Origin: Kuafuiihalomonas sp039024635
GTDB lineage: Bacteria; Myxococcota; Kuafuiibacteriia; Kuafuiibacteriales; Kuafuiibacteriaceae
Length of the DNA stretch: 64,000 bases
Assembly: GCA_039024635.1 (NCBI GenBank)
Contig: JBCCQA010000016.1
Span: 54,232-118,231 of the forward strand
Direction of reading: 5' to 3'
Below are positions 1-7,536 of the stretch, one piece after another (within the stretch, counting starts at the first letter, position 1; each line of letters begins with the position of its first letter). The notes under the pieces are model-generated. The model worked only from the letters and a program-made list of their open reading frames with translations. It searched no databases and was not told the origin of the DNA. Both the position numbers and the translations under genes were made by a program.

Positions 1-609
1 GACGAACATCGCGGAGCTCCCGGGCACCCCAGACGGCCGCGTGAGGATGTCGAGATGGTGTCCGTCGTGGTCAGGAATCAGGCCCGACGGGCCCTCCTCC
101 ATGACGAACTGTCGAGCTCGGTTGGCCCAGTGTAGAAGCTGCGGCTTGAGTTCATCCCGATCGAGGTGGACATCGTGTCCGGAACTGTCGAAGTGAGCTC
201 CGGGCGTGACCACGATGGGGTCCGTACGAAGGATATCCTGTTTCCGGGTCGACTTGGGAATCGTCTTCTTTCGAACGCGAATGCGCTCACCCGCCGTTTC
301 GGCCACGAAACGCAGGTAAATCTCGATGGTCTCTGACGAATCGGCCTCGTTGAAGTCGATTTCGAACAGCCCCTGCTCGCCCGTGTATCCTTCGCCGATT
401 ACAGGGTCGTTGAGGAAGTCCTTCTTGCGGACCTCAACTTTGATGCCGACGATGTCGAGGTGCTGAAGATTGACGACCGTGCTCGCCTGTCCCGAAACCG
501 TACCGAAGAAGGAGTTCGAGGCTCGAGCCTCACTCTCGAACATCAACACGCATGCCGCCATGCCGAGCGTCAAAATTCGGGTCGAACGAGCTTCGTAATT
601 CGGGCACAT
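1..609 (-). CDS. Secreted protein of unknown function, cut by the left edge
   Basis: The frame is open from an ATG at 609 to the window edge (203 codons read; the C-terminus lies outside). Residues 1-30 look like a signal peptide: a basic start (MCPNYEARSTR), a short hydrophobic stretch and an AxA-type end before SNSFFG. The next part reads as a beta-rich domain (about residues 35-80, VNLQHLDIVGIKVEVRKKDF, then GEGYTGEQGLFEIDF). It resembles the carboxypeptidase-regulatory/transthyretin-like fold used as an accessory domain in many exported proteins; that match is by eye only. The later part is rich in His and Asp (PDHDGHHLD) and could bind metal, which is inference. A purine-rich AAAGGG lies just before the start. 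The 204 bases between it and iolE hold no other gene and must contain its promoter. A downstream ATG at residue 17 is an alternative start. Confidence 0.65.
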   Translation of the reverse strand, partial: MCPNYEARSTRILTLGMAACVLMFESEARASNSFFGTVSGQASTVVNLQHLDIVGIKVEVRKKDFLNDPVIGEGYTGEQGLFEIDFNEADSSETIEIYLRFVAETAGERIRVRKKTIPKSTRKQDILRTDPIVVTPGAHFDSSGHDVHLDRDELKPQLLHWANRARQFVMEEGPSGLIPDHDGHHLDILTRPSGVPGSSAMFV

Positions 610-813
610 GCCCTTTATTCGAGGCAGACCGCGGGAACCTTACAGGAACGAGAGCCACGCATGGTGTGGCCGGCTCACGCTCGGTCCCAAGGAGCCCAGT
701 CCGACCAGCGAAGAGGGTTCCCGCCAAAGGCCGCAACGAGCGCTATGCGACCGCTTGGGAAACTCTGATTCGCTCTCAGAGAGTCGTCCTCGGGACAGCG
801 ATACTTGGCCCGT

Positions 814-1695
814 CTAACTCAGCCAGCGGCGCACGCAGTTTCGGCCCATGTTGGCGTAGACGAAGGGGTCGGCTCGAGATGGATCCTGGTCGGCTTCGAC
901 GATGAGCCAGCCTCGGTAGGTGGAGGTCAGCTCTCTCAGGAAGGCGGCGAAGTCGTAGCGACCGTCGCCGGGGACGGTGAAGGCACCCTCGACTACGGCA
1001 TCTAAGAAGCTCATCCTTTGATTGCCTTCTATCAGACCTGGGCGAAGCTCCTTCAGGTGAACGTGCATCACCCGTTCGCGATACTTCTGGAGGGGCGTCA
1101 TCGGATCGAAGCCGGCGAAGAGGGCGTGGCCAGTGTCCAGGGTGAGGCCCAAGGACTCACCGGAGTGCTCGACCAAGGCGTCGAGATCTTCTTCACTCTC
1201 GACGACGGTGCCGATGTGGTGGTGGTAGCAAAGCCGAAATCCCCGAGCTTCGAGGGCTTCGGCCAACAAGGTCATGGACTCACCGAAGATCTTGACCCCT
1301 TCCGGATGGAGCACGGGTCGACGATGCACCGGGACCGATCGGTCGCGGTGAACGGCGCCCGTCATCTCGGCCACCTGAATAAGCGGGCACTCTGCCGCCT
1401 CCAGGCGACGGAGCAGAGGTTCCAGTCGCTGCATCTCTTCATCGACGGAGTGCTTCATCAGCTGGGTACCGAACCAGCCCGAAGCAAGGCGAAGTCGATG
1501 GGTGGTCAGAACCCGCCGAAGGCTCTGGGGATCGCGGGGAAACTTGTGCCCCATCTCGATGCCTTCGAAGCCCGAACGTCGAGCCTCGGTGAGGCACTGC
1601 TCCAAAGATACGTCGGCACCCAGCTCCGGAAGGTCGTCGTTGGACCAGAGGATGGGGCTGACGCCCAGCTTCACTCGGTCGAGGGCACTCGCCAT
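814..1695 (-). CDS. iolE: Myo-inosose-2 dehydratase IolE
   Basis: IolE dehydrates 2-keto-myo-inositol (inosose) to 3D-trihydroxycyclohexane-1,2-dione in cytosolic inositol catabolism. The 293-residue protein has the normal family length and the xylose-isomerase-like TIM barrel. It shows family landmarks: KLGVSPILWSNDDLPELG at the N-terminus, GFEGIEMGHKFPRD, the metal-site strands LTLDTGHALFAG and VMHVHLKE, and IVEADQDPSRADP near the end. It is the last gene of a leftward operon iolB-iolC-iolD-iolE, and its ATG lies inside the end of iolD (25-base overlap), which suggests translational coupling. Neither iolG (inositol dehydrogenase) nor iolA (semialdehyde dehydrogenase) is present here, so they must be elsewhere for the pathway to run. 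Confidence 0.93.
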   Translation of the reverse strand: MASALDRVKLGVSPILWSNDDLPELGADVSLEQCLTEARRSGFEGIEMGHKFPRDPQSLRRVLTTHRLRLASGWFGTQLMKHSVDEEMQRLEPLLRRLEAAECPLIQVAEMTGAVHRDRSVPVHRRPVLHPEGVKIFGESMTLLAEALEARGFRLCYHHHIGTVVESEEDLDALVEHSGESLGLTLDTGHALFAGFDPMTPLQKYRERVMHVHLKELRPGLIEGNQRMSFLDAVVEGAFTVPGDGRYDFAAFLRELTSTYRGWLIVEADQDPSRADPFVYANMGRNCVRRWLS

Positions 1696-3359
1696 GCCGC
1701 ACCCCCTTCCTCGGTCGCGTGCTCCGGATCCGTCTGGACCAGAAGCAGCTGAACCCCCTTTTCGCGCTGGGCCTCGTGGAGCGCACTCTCCAGGTCTGTC
1801 TCTACCCGACGAGCCTTTGCGCCGAGGGCCTGTGCATGGGCGACGAAGTCCACCGCGCCCTTCCGAAGGTTGGCGTAGGGTCGGCCGCCTACGCTCTTCT
1901 GCAGACGATGGATGCAGCCGAAGCCTCCGTTGTCGACGAGAACGATGATCAGATCCTGTTCGAGCTCTACCGCGGTCGCGACCTCGCTACTGAGCATCAG
2001 GTAGGCCCCGTCTCCGACCAGGACCACGACCGTTCGATCCGGACGGGCCAGCTTCACGCCCAGGCCGCCCGCCACCTCGTAGCCCATGCAAGAGAAGCCG
2101 TACTCGACGTGGTAGTCCTCGTGGTCGCGAGGCGCCCAAGCCTTCTGGAGCTCACCGGGCAGGCTGCCCGAAGCAGCGACGACCGTGACGTCGGGTCCGG
2201 CGAATCGACGCACCGCCGCCACCACCGCGGCGTCGGTTCCGGGAGGCGGCGCATGCTTGGGAACCGGATCTCCGTCCGGCGCCCACTCAGGAAAGATATG
2301 GTCGGCCAGGGCCGCGTCCAGAGCTTTCAGAACGAGACCTGCGTCGCCCTGAATGGCGAGGGCTTCATGCTTGGCCGCGTCCCAAGAATCGACCGAGATG
2401 TGAACCCGCTCCGCCTCGGCGAAGAGAGCGCGAGAACCGGTGGTGAAGTCGGTGAAGCGCGTGCCCACGCCGAGAACCAGGTCGGCCGCCCGGGCGCAGG
2501 CGTTGGCCCGCGCCGAACCGGTGACTCCCAAGCCTCCGACCCATGCGGGGTGGTCGGCCAGGAGCGCACCCCGGCCGGCGTGGGTGTCCGCTGCCGGGAG
2601 ACCGCCTCGGGTCAGAAAGCGCGCCAGCACGTGTTCGGCCCCGCTGTAGCGAACCCCGCCGCCGACCACGACCATCGGACGCCGAGCCGAGCGCAGGCGC
2701 TGTGCCGCCGCCTCGATCTGGTCAGGGTCGGGACCAGGACGGAAAGGGGCGCGGACACGGGGCGCGAAGGCCGACGCCGGGAAGTCGTGCACCTCTGCTT
2801 GCACGTCCTGGGGGAGGGCCAAGCTCACTGGTCCCGTCAAAACCGGATCCATCAGAATGGTCATGGCGCGGTCGAGCGCAGGAATGAGCTGCTCGGGCCG
2901 GTGAATGCGGGCGAAGAAGCGACTCACGGGACGCAGGCAGTCGTTGACGCTGACGTCGGGGTCGGCGTCGTCCTCCAACTGCTGAAGGACCGGGTCCGGC
3001 CCTCGGTCGGCAAAGGCCTCACCTGGGAGCAGGAGCAGAGGCAGCCGGTTGACCCGAGCCGTGGCGGCCGGCGTGACCAAGTTGGTGGCCCCAGGTCCGA
3101 TGGAGCTCGTGCAGGCCATCAGGCGACGTCGGCGATGGGCCTTGGCGTAGGCGGTGGCAGCGAGCCCCATGCCGCTCTCGTTTTGGGCCCGCAGCACGGG
3201 CAAGGTCCCATCTTCCAAGGCTTTGCCCAAACCCGCCACGTTGCCGTGGCCGAAGATGGCAAACACGCCCCCGATGAGGGGATGGCCGTCTGGGGTTCTC
3301 TGGGCGGCCAGATAGCGGACCAGCGCGCTGGCCGTCGCAAGTCTAAGGGAGGCGCCCAC
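1671..3359 (-). CDS. iolD: 3D-(3,5/4)-trihydroxycyclohexane-1,2-dione hydrolase IolD (ThDP enzyme)
   Basis: IolD opens the inosose-derived ring to 5-deoxy-glucuronate using thiamine diphosphate. The 562-residue protein carries the three domains of the acetolactate-synthase superfamily. The N-terminal Pyr domain starts LRLATASALVRYLAAQR and has the catalytic Glu at residue 61 (AQNESGMG). A central domain follows, then the C-terminal PP domain with the ThDP/Mg motif GDGAYLMLSSE...DNGGFGC. It is somewhat shorter than the roughly 640 residues of Bacillus IolD, but all three domains are complete. The start is a GTG at 3359, nine bases after the iolC stop; its first residues match the expected family N-terminus. 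Cytosolic, second-last gene of the iol operon. Confidence 0.92.
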   Translation of the reverse strand: MGASLRLATASALVRYLAAQRTPDGHPLIGGVFAIFGHGNVAGLGKALEDGTLPVLRAQNESGMGLAATAYAKAHRRRRLMACTSSIGPGATNLVTPAATARVNRLPLLLLPGEAFADRGPDPVLQQLEDDADPDVSVNDCLRPVSRFFARIHRPEQLIPALDRAMTILMDPVLTGPVSLALPQDVQAEVHDFPASAFAPRVRAPFRPGPDPDQIEAAAQRLRSARRPMVVVGGGVRYSGAEHVLARFLTRGGLPAADTHAGRGALLADHPAWVGGLGVTGSARANACARAADLVLGVGTRFTDFTTGSRALFAEAERVHISVDSWDAAKHEALAIQGDAGLVLKALDAALADHIFPEWAPDGDPVPKHAPPPGTDAAVVAAVRRFAGPDVTVVAASGSLPGELQKAWAPRDHEDYHVEYGFSCMGYEVAGGLGVKLARPDRTVVVLVGDGAYLMLSSEVATAVELEQDLIIVLVDNGGFGCIHRLQKSVGGRPYANLRKGAVDFVAHAQALGAKARRVETDLESALHEAQREKGVQLLLVQTDPEHATEEGGAAWRVPSTE

Positions 3360-3368
3360 GCCGGGACT

Positions 3369-5228
3369 CTACGACGTTCTGCCCAGCCTGAGCACGTCGC
3401 GCCAGCGGGCCGCGACTCGTCGACGGACCTCCCCGGCGTCGATGGTCCCGCTCGAGAAAGCCTGGGCGGCCTCGGCGAAGATGGTGCGGCCAAAGGCGAA
3501 GCCCGCAAAGGCCTTGCGGCTCCGGGCTAGCTGGATCCGGGCCGCCACCGTCGCGGGGGCGCTCCCATTGCCCAGGAGGAGCACGCCGTCGCAGCTCGGA
3601 TCTTCCTCGTCCAAGACACCCTCCAACCGAGCCCAGAGGGCTTCATCGGTCGGTGGCGGGAGCTTCCAGAGCTCAGGACGAACCCCCTGCGCATACAGCC
3701 GACGCAAGATCTCCGGCAGACGGAAGTCGGCACCGGGTTCGGGGAGAACCTCCAGGATCAGCGGCCGCTCCTGGTCGCGGCAGGCCTCGGCCAGGTCTCG
3801 GATCCGAGCCTCCAGTCCCTCGTCCTCCTGCCACTGCACCTTGCACTTCACGCCGTGCTGGACCGGCCAGCCTCGAAGGCAGAGCCCGGGCGAGCGGCCG
3901 TCGAGGAAGCGCAGCTCGGGGCTCCGCCCGTCTTCGATAGGTCGAGCGAGGAAGCGCCCACCCACTTCGGGGAAGAGCGGGGCGCCAAACTCGTCGTCGA
4001 TGATGAAGCCCGCCTCGGCGTCCCGAACGCCGGCGTCGGCGAAGCCGTCCTGACCACCTCGGAAAATCGCCGCCTTCACTTCGCGAACCCAGTCGGCGTC
4101 GCGACCGGCGGCCTGGGCCAAGCGCTCGAAGTAGACCCGGTGGTCCACAGCGAGGAGGAAGAGGGGGCGTCGCCGAATCCGCTGGGGGCGGACCATTCGA
4201 TGGCGGGCGTCGGCGACGGCAAGGGCGCGGCTGGTGTCGATCTCGATGAAAGCCATCAACTCTTCTCGGGTCGGCATGGCCGGCGCGCAGGCGTGACGAC
4301 TCACGACCAGCGCCCCAGCGGCGTTCCCCCATCTCAGCCAGGTCTCGGCCGATCCACTCGCAAGCCAAGCCGCGAGCCAGGCACCGAGGAACGCGTCCCC
4401 AGCGCCGAGGCTGTTGAGCACCGGGACGCCGTGTCCGTCAACCTCCGCCCTACCCTCGGGCCCCCAGGACCACGCGCCAGCTGGCCCACGCTTCACGACC
4501 ACCCGCTCTGGGCCGAGACCTCGCAGTCGCGTCGGGCCCTCGGGTCCGAGCGTTCCGGCCGCAATCGCGATTTCTTCCTCGGTTCCGACCACCGTATCGA
4601 CCCAAGGCAGCAGCCTTCGCAGGGCCGGTCCGCCCCGGGCCGCCTCGGGCCGCTCCAGGCCTCGGGCCGCTCCATCTCCGGGCGGCGTGTCGCCCCAAAG
4701 ACTGGGCCGATAGTCGACGTCGAGCACTACGTGGACCCCGTCTTCTTTAGCCCAGCCGGCCAAGCGCTGGCTCAGCGCCTCCAAGCGCAAGCTCCGCAGA
4801 TGGGTCCCGGTCAGAAGTAGGACTCGAGCGCCGGCCAGCCAAGGCCGGACCTCTTCGCTCAGCTCGACCGCTTCGTCGGCACAGTCTTTTCGATAGAATA
4901 GATGGGGGAAGGACTCGGCCCCCTCCATCGCCAACAGGACGAGGGCGGTCAGGCGCGCTTCATCTCTCTCCACGAAGCGGAGGTCAATGCCCTCCTGGCT
5001 CAGGACGCGGTGTACGTAATCCCCAAAGCCGTCCCGTCCGAGTCGTGTCAGCAAGCCGACTTTCACGCCCAGCCGTTGGGCCGCGACGGCTGCGTTGGCG
5101 GCGGCCCCGCCCACGCTCTTGCGGAAGCGCTCTGTGTCGGCCAGGCCCGCGCCCCGCTCCTCGCCGTAGAGGTCCAGCGCCGCCCGACCGAAGACGACCA
5201 GCTCAGGAGGGTCGACGATGCCTCTCAG
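3369..5228 (-). CDS. iolC: Bifunctional 5-dehydro-2-deoxygluconokinase / DUF2090 aldolase-type fusion (IolC-IolJ-like)
   Basis: Residues 1-330 are a PfkB-family sugar kinase: VVFGRAALDLYG at the start, the SVGGAAANAAVAAQRLG sugar-binding loop, and LNSLGAGDAF with the catalytic Asp at 278. This half phosphorylates 2-deoxy-5-keto-gluconate. Residues about 345-619 form a second TIM-barrel domain of the DUF2090 type, starting RRPLFLLAVDHR. In such fusions it is assigned as the 6-phospho-5-dehydro-2-deoxygluconate aldolase, giving dihydroxyacetone phosphate plus malonate semialdehyde. The fusion therefore supplies two consecutive steps and explains the absence of a separate iolJ. The kinase homology begins right at the end of iolB, where the only usable start is a CTG at 5228. 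It overlaps the iolB stop as CTGA and has AAGGAG five bases upstream. A longer frame upstream of this is antisense-like read-through and was not used. Confidence 0.88.
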   Translation of the reverse strand: MRGIVDPPELVVFGRAALDLYGEERGAGLADTERFRKSVGGAAANAAVAAQRLGVKVGLLTRLGRDGFGDYVHRVLSQEGIDLRFVERDEARLTALVLLAMEGAESFPHLFYRKDCADEAVELSEEVRPWLAGARVLLLTGTHLRSLRLEALSQRLAGWAKEDGVHVVLDVDYRPSLWGDTPPGDGAARGLERPEAARGGPALRRLLPWVDTVVGTEEEIAIAAGTLGPEGPTRLRGLGPERVVVKRGPAGAWSWGPEGRAEVDGHGVPVLNSLGAGDAFLGAWLAAWLASGSAETWLRWGNAAGALVVSRHACAPAMPTREELMAFIEIDTSRALAVADARHRMVRPQRIRRRPLFLLAVDHRVYFERLAQAAGRDADWVREVKAAIFRGGQDGFADAGVRDAEAGFIIDDEFGAPLFPEVGGRFLARPIEDGRSPELRFLDGRSPGLCLRGWPVQHGVKCKVQWQEDEGLEARIRDLAEACRDQERPLILEVLPEPGADFRLPEILRRLYAQGVRPELWKLPPPTDEALWARLEGVLDEEDPSCDGVLLLGNGSAPATVAARIQLARSRKAFAGFAFGRTIFAEAAQAFSSGTIDAGEVRRRVAARWRDVLRLGRTS

Positions 5229-6007
5229 GACTGCTCCTTGGGGAGCCCTCGGATCCAGTCGTGTTCGGAATCGAAGCTCGGCTGGTCGTAGCGTGCCTCC
5301 TCCAAGTGGCGAATGGTCCACAGGTAGTACATCGCGTAGCCGGGGGCGGCGCACTGAGCGTGGACGTGGCCGGGGGCGATGCGGAGGGTGTCTTCGTGCC
5401 GAACCTTGAAGACCTCTTCGCCGTGCTCGGCGTGGCCGAAGCCGGCGGCCGGCGAAAAGCGGTAGTGATAGACCTCGGGCTGCGCGTGGTGATGCGGGGG
5501 GTAGCTCGACCACCGGCCTTGGGGAGCGACCACTTCCCCCAGCACCAGACGGCCCTCGGGCCGACCATTGCGGTCGTCGACGTAGGTACGAACGAAGCGA
5601 AAGGCGGCGTCCTGGAGCTGCCCTTCGCCCCGTCGGTCTACGAAGGTGGACTCCGGGCCCACCTGAAGCGGTTCGAAGGCTCTTGGGTTGCGGGTTCGGA
5701 CCCGAACGAACTCGACCGCCGTCTCGGCCTGGATCTCGACCAGAACCCCAGCCGGCAGAGACCAGGCCGTTCCCAGCGTCCGAAACAACTCGGCCCGTTC
5801 GGCCCGACGCGCTCGTCCTTCGATAGTGACCGTGGCCTGACCCTGCAGCAGCAGAAGCGCCGTTTCATGCTCAGGGTCTTGCTCGCTCCACCGGCCGCCC
5901 TCGGGCAGCCGAAGAAGGGCCAGCGCCAGCCCTGACTCGGGGTCCGGCTCCGGGAGAATCGACCAAGACTGGCCCACGGGGCCCGGGCCTCGAAGGACGC
6001 GCTCCAT
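5225..6007 (-). CDS. iolB: 5-deoxy-glucuronate isomerase IolB
   Basis: IolB isomerises 5-deoxy-glucuronate to 2-deoxy-5-keto-gluconate, the substrate of the kinase encoded next. The 260-residue protein is a bicupin of the IolB/KduI type. The C-terminal cupin shows the metal-binding pattern PPHHHAQPEVYHYRF, with later HVHAQCAAPGYAMYYLW. The N-terminal cupin includes HETALLLLQGQATV. The ATG at 6007 (MERVLRGPG) was chosen because the upstream extension has no family resemblance and would run into the divergent mtaB gene. It is the first gene of the iol operon, so the operon promoter should lie in the 90 bases between 6007 and mtaB. Confidence 0.9.
   Translation of the reverse strand: MERVLRGPGPVGQSWSILPEPDPESGLALALLRLPEGGRWSEQDPEHETALLLLQGQATVTIEGRARRAERAELFRTLGTAWSLPAGVLVEIQAETAVEFVRVRTRNPRAFEPLQVGPESTFVDRRGEGQLQDAAFRFVRTYVDDRNGRPEGRLVLGEVVAPQGRWSSYPPHHHAQPEVYHYRFSPAAGFGHAEHGEEVFKVRHEDTLRIAPGHVHAQCAAPGYAMYYLWTIRHLEEARYDQPSFDSEHDWIRGLPKEQS
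5234..5239 (-). promoter_or_regulatory. Ribosome binding site fixing a CTG start for iolC
   Basis: On the minus strand AAGGAG lies within the last codons of iolB, five bases before CTG (5228-5226). The CTG shares three bases with the iolB stop codon TGA. No ATG, GTG or TTG in this frame lies near the first conserved kinase strand, so this site decides the start and predicts translational coupling of iolB and iolC. Confidence 0.7.
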
Positions 6008-6097
6008 GGACCTTGGATAGCCCGGTCGGGCCCCTCCTGACAAAGAGGAGGTTCTTCGCTTGGTCCGAAGAAGCCCTTCTGGCTCATTGTCGGGCCC

Positions 6098-7381
6098 GTG
6101 CCCCGCTTCACGATCCACACCTACGGCTGCCGGGTGAACCAGGCTGACTCGGCGACCCTGGCCCGGCGGCTGGAAGACGCGGACTGGGAGCGTAGCTCGG
6201 AGCCCGAGGCTGACCTCGTCGTGCTCAATACCTGTACGGTGACCCACCGCTCAGACGCCGATGTCCGCAAAGAGGTTCATCGGCTTCAGCGGGAGCGGCC
6301 GGACGCCAAGATCGTCGTCACTGGCTGCATGGCCGAGCGCGTGCCAAACCAGGTCGTGCAGCTGGGTATCCACGGTCTCTTGGGCAACGCCGACAAACCG
6401 AGGCTGGCCGAGCTGGCCGCCCAGGTTCGTACGAGCGAAGGCCCCGTCGTGCTGCGTTCCGACATCCGGACCGGTCCACCGCCTGTCGAGCCTTTCGCCG
6501 GCGTCTTGGATCGAAGCCGTCCCTTCATCAAGATCCAGGACGGCTGCGACGCCCACTGCACCTACTGCATCATCCCCAGCGTTCGGGGTGGCGCCCGAAG
6601 CGCCTCGGTGTCGAGGGTTCGATCGACGGTGGAAGCTTTGGTGGCAGCAGGCCATCACGAGATCGTCCTCACCGGTGTTCACCTCGGAACTTACGCTGAG
6701 CCCGGCGGGCTCGAGGGGCTCGTACGAGCGCTGCTCGCCATCCCCGGTCTGGGCCGACTGCGCCTGAGCTGCATCGAGCCCATGGCCTTTCCTCGCAAGC
6801 TCATCGAACTCCTGGCGGAAGAGCCTCGGCTCGCGCCCCACCTTCACCTGCCCCTTCAGTCGGGAAGCGGGCGCACGCTGAAGCGAATGGTCCGACCCTA
6901 TCGACCTGCGGACTACGTCGAGCTGATGCAGTCCATCCGGCAGGCCCAACCCCGAGCCTGTCTCGGCACCGACGTCATCGTCGGTTTTCCGGGCGAGACC
7001 GACAGGGACTTCGAAGAAACGCTGGCCACCCTTGAAGCGGCGGACGTCGACTACGCCCACGTCTTCAGCTACTCGGATCGAGAGGGCACCCCGTCCACTC
7101 GACTCAGTGGAAAGGTCGACGCCCGCGTGATCAAGGAACGAAGCCGCAGCCTCAACGATTGGAGCCGAAGGCGATGGCTCCGCTTTCTGCAGGATCGTGG
7201 GGGCCAGATCCGAGAAGCGGTCACGCTACAAACGAAGGACGGTCAGCTTCAGCTCCTGACCGACGACTACGTGCCCGTCGACGTTCCTGACGAAGGGAAC
7301 GCGACATTTTCACCAAACCACCCCGTCTCGGTCCGTATCCAGGGTATCAGGGGAACCCGCTGTACGGGCAAACTCGTTTGA
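6098..7381 (+). CDS. mtaB: tRNA t6A37 methylthiotransferase MtaB
   Basis: MtaB is a radical-SAM enzyme that converts t6A to ms2t6A at position 37 of ANN-decoding tRNAs. The N-terminal UPF0004 domain has its three cluster-binding Cys at residues 11 (TYGCRVNQ), 46 (NTCTVT) and 77 (TGCMAER). The radical-SAM CxxxCxxC is C150/C154/C157 (DGCDAHCTYCIIP). PLQSGSGRTLKRMVRPY and VGFPGETDRDFEETL are family landmarks, and a TRAM-like C-terminal domain follows. CRVNQ rather than the CQMN of MiaB, together with the 427-residue length, favours MtaB over MiaB or RimO. The start is a GTG at 6098. Transcribed divergently from the iol operon. Confidence 0.93.
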   Translation: MPRFTIHTYGCRVNQADSATLARRLEDADWERSSEPEADLVVLNTCTVTHRSDADVRKEVHRLQRERPDAKIVVTGCMAERVPNQVVQLGIHGLLGNADKPRLAELAAQVRTSEGPVVLRSDIRTGPPPVEPFAGVLDRSRPFIKIQDGCDAHCTYCIIPSVRGGARSASVSRVRSTVEALVAAGHHEIVLTGVHLGTYAEPGGLEGLVRALLAIPGLGRLRLSCIEPMAFPRKLIELLAEEPRLAPHLHLPLQSGSGRTLKRMVRPYRPADYVELMQSIRQAQPRACLGTDVIVGFPGETDRDFEETLATLEAADVDYAHVFSYSDREGTPSTRLSGKVDARVIKERSRSLNDWSRRRWLRFLQDRGGQIREAVTLQTKDGQLQLLTDDYVPVDVPDEGNATFSPNHPVSVRIQGIRGTRCTGKLV

Positions 7382-7536
7382 GTAGATCAGTCGTTTTGAA
7401 CGAATGACGCCCTCGTCTTCGTTCTCTCCGTCCGTCGCTCTAACCCCGTGGGTGCATTGCCGGCACGCAAGACCGAGCCTCGTGAGCATAGCTTGCGTGC
7501 TCGAGGGGGGAGGTGCACGGTGCAGGGGAGTTCTTC

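Noticed and set aside
1719..3530. 603-codon open frame on the plus strand opposite iolD and the end of iolC
   Set aside because: It is antisense to clearly recognisable IolD motifs, has no family-like sequence and no ribosome site. High GC makes long antisense frames common here.
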